Positions 62,541-64,000 of a DNA stretch of 64,000 nucleotides are shown in pieces. A model generated the notes under the pieces. It saw only the letters and a list, made by a program, of their open reading frames with translations. It did not search any database and was not told the DNA's origin. The position numbers and the translations under genes were made by a program. Within the stretch, counting starts at the first letter, position 1. The number at the start of each line of letters is the position of its first letter. The stretch comes from Lycocorax pyrrhopterus obiensis. Taxonomy: Eukaryota > Chordata > Aves > Passeriformes > Paradisaeidae. The DNA is taken from positions 107,938,547 through 108,002,546 of the forward strand of contig JACSVZ010000002.1 in the NCBI GenBank assembly GCA_014706295.1. Direction: 5' to 3'.

Positions 62541-63092
62541 ATCATCCTCTTGTACTCAGAACTGGTGAGGCCACACTTAGAGTACTGTGTTCAGTTTTGG
62601 GCCCCTCATTACAAGAAAGACAATGAGGTGCTGGAGTGTATCTAAAGAAGAGCAACAAAGGGTTGCAGAACCCCAGCTGAAGGGTCTGGACCACAAATCT
62701 GATGAAGTGCAGCTGAGGGAGCTGGGGATGTTCAGCCTGAAGGAAAGGAGGCTCGGGGGCGACCTTTTCGCTCTCTACAACCACCTGAAAGGAGGCTGTA
62801 GCCAGGTGGTGGTCAGTCTCTTCTGCCAGGTAACAAGTGATAGCACAAGAGAAAATGGCCTCAAGTTTTGCTGGTGAGGTTTAGATTAAATATCAAGAAA
62901 AATTTCTTCACCATCAGAGTTAAGCAGAGGAACAGGATGCCCAGGGAAGTCAGCATCCCTGGAGGTAATTAAAAGATGTGTAGATGAGGCACTTAGGGAC
63001 ACAGTTTAGTGATGGGTTTGGTAATGCCGGGTCGATGATTGGACTTGTAGACATTAAGGCTCTTCTCCAAAGTAAATGAATATATGATTCAA
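62541..63092 (+). mobile_element. CR1 LINE, 3' part
   Basis: Follows CR1 ORF2 C-terminus and 3' UTR: 'ggtgaggccacacttagagt', 'gttcagttttgggcccctc', then protein-level '[20 protein letters not shown]' in the plus frame ending at 62877, then 'tttagattaaatatcaagaa', 'aaatttcttcaccatcagag', and a 3' UTR 'gatgattggacttgtagac'. The terminal tail is decayed ('atatatgattcaa'). The frame is interrupted. Opposite in orientation to the CR1 at 59.7 kb. Confidence 0.93.
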
Positions 63093-63708
63093 TATTTGAA
63101 ATATAGTACTTTAATGGATTCCTATGAAAAATTCCTTCTTTTCCTATGATTTGCAAATCTGAGTGGCATAGCACATGTTGTTTGAGCTCAGTTACTGCTA
63201 AGGAAAATATCAAACAGTATGACATTCATTCTTCACACTTTAAAATGTTATTCAGAAGGTTGAAATTGTGATCATTCGTAAGATTCAGATCACTGGTAAG
63301 AGTCAATATTGTCTGTTTATATTAAACATTAAATTTTTTATAATTTTAAGTTTTTTCTCATTGAAAATTCTTAAATGGTATTTGTTTTATGTGCCTAAAA
63401 TATCACACTAAAAAAGATGGAAAGAAGAGCTGTCCGGTGGTTCTCTCTCAATTTATATTTATTATTGGTTTGTACTCAAAATCTATTAATATAATATATA
63501 AAAGCAAGAAAAAATAGTTATTTTATCTTTAAACAGAACATAAGTCAGGATGTTTTATAAGTAATCTGAATGACTGTAAGCATTTTCATAGCTTTTTTTT
63601 CACATACTGAAATAATTTAATTTTTTTTTTGAAAGGTATCTTCAGCATAGCATGAGTAATTGTATCAAGATCATTTGAAAACCTTAACTTACAACTTTAG
63701 TCTTGGAA

Positions 63709-63722
63709 GTGTGTGTGTGTGT
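63709..63722. repeat. (GT)7 microsatellite
   Basis: Seven GT units. Confidence 0.85.
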
Positions 63723-63730
63723 TTGACAGA

Positions 63731-63766
63731 GAGATAGCAAACTGAACTGAGGTAGCAAACTGAACT
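63731..63766. repeat. 18-bp tandem duplication
   Basis: GAGATAGCAAACTGAACT followed by GAGGTAGCAAACTGAACT, one mismatch. Confidence 0.9.
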
Positions 63767-64000
63767 GTTACAAAATATAATGTTTTATAAATTACAAAAT
63801 TTTGTAGATTATGCAGACAATCTTTCTCATATCATTTATTCAAATGCATGCCAGACGAGCTGGAAATTTATTTCCATTTTCAAGCTATTTAAAACCATTT
63901 CTCTACTTAAATGTAGATCATAACAATTTTTTTCTGTGGTTCTCAGTGTGGTGCAGTTTATAAACACTGACTTAGTATCATCAAAATTAGAAAATTGGAA

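Larger units (their letters stand above)
63093..64000. other. Unique AT-rich DNA to window end
   Basis: No gene recognised. Contains the GT microsatellite and the 18-bp duplication listed separately, plus T runs near 63590-63630. Confidence 0.5.

Noticed and set aside
1..64000. CRISPR array, operon, tRNA or rRNA genes
   Set aside because: No regularly spaced repeats with unique spacers, no bacterial gene organisation, no cloverleaf or rRNA sequence recognised.

Overview
This 64 kb window reads as AT-rich, non-coding vertebrate DNA, most likely from a bird. The evidence is the repeat content: at least eight clear CR1 LINE copies, most 5'-truncated and several ending in the CR1-type ATTCTGTGATTCT tail, together with solo LTRs of endogenous retroviruses whose architecture fits avian ERV families. 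No SINE-rich or L1-rich background is seen. The species cannot be fixed from the sequence alone.

I find no host protein-coding gene, rRNA or tRNA. The longest open frames (100-170 codons) fall inside CR1 copies, inside LTRs, in a pentanucleotide pyrimidine repeat, or in AT-rich DNA without recognisable domains or exon structure. The window is best read as a gene desert or the inside of a very large intron.

Layout. 0-2 kb: a solo LTR (363-1018) inserted in a (TA)n tract, followed by a CR1 3' end. 2-26 kb: mostly unique AT-rich sequence with an internal CR1 reverse-transcriptase fragment (7.6-8.3 kb), a CR1 3' end (15.4 kb), A/C-rich low-complexity tracts, and two clean inverted repeats (21.75 and 23.45 kb). 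26.5-27.6 kb: an old CR1 fragment spanning the end of the endonuclease and the linker toward the reverse transcriptase. 28.9-29.9 kb: simple repeats, dominated by a 442-nt uninterrupted pyrimidine run. 33-45.8 kb: the repeat-dense part, with CR1 copies at 33.0, 38.3 and 42.2 kb, solo LTRs at 37.45 and 39.54 kb (the second with a perfect 5-bp target duplication), an LTR-like segment near 42.6-43.4 kb, and a GC-rich unidentified block near 45.0-45.5 kb lying between two older CR1 pieces. 46-59.7 kb: almost entirely unique AT-rich DNA with a G-quadruplex motif at 55.6 kb. 59.7-63.1 kb: two CR1 copies in opposite orientation flanking a stretch that looks like conserved non-coding DNA.

Nothing here works as a pathway or operon. 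I see no convincing undescribed biological system. The most checkable observations are the dated LTR insertions, the homopyrimidine tract, the perfect hairpins, the nested GC-rich block, and the enhancer-like stretches. All family assignments come from pattern recognition, and a RepeatMasker run with an avian library is the decisive test.
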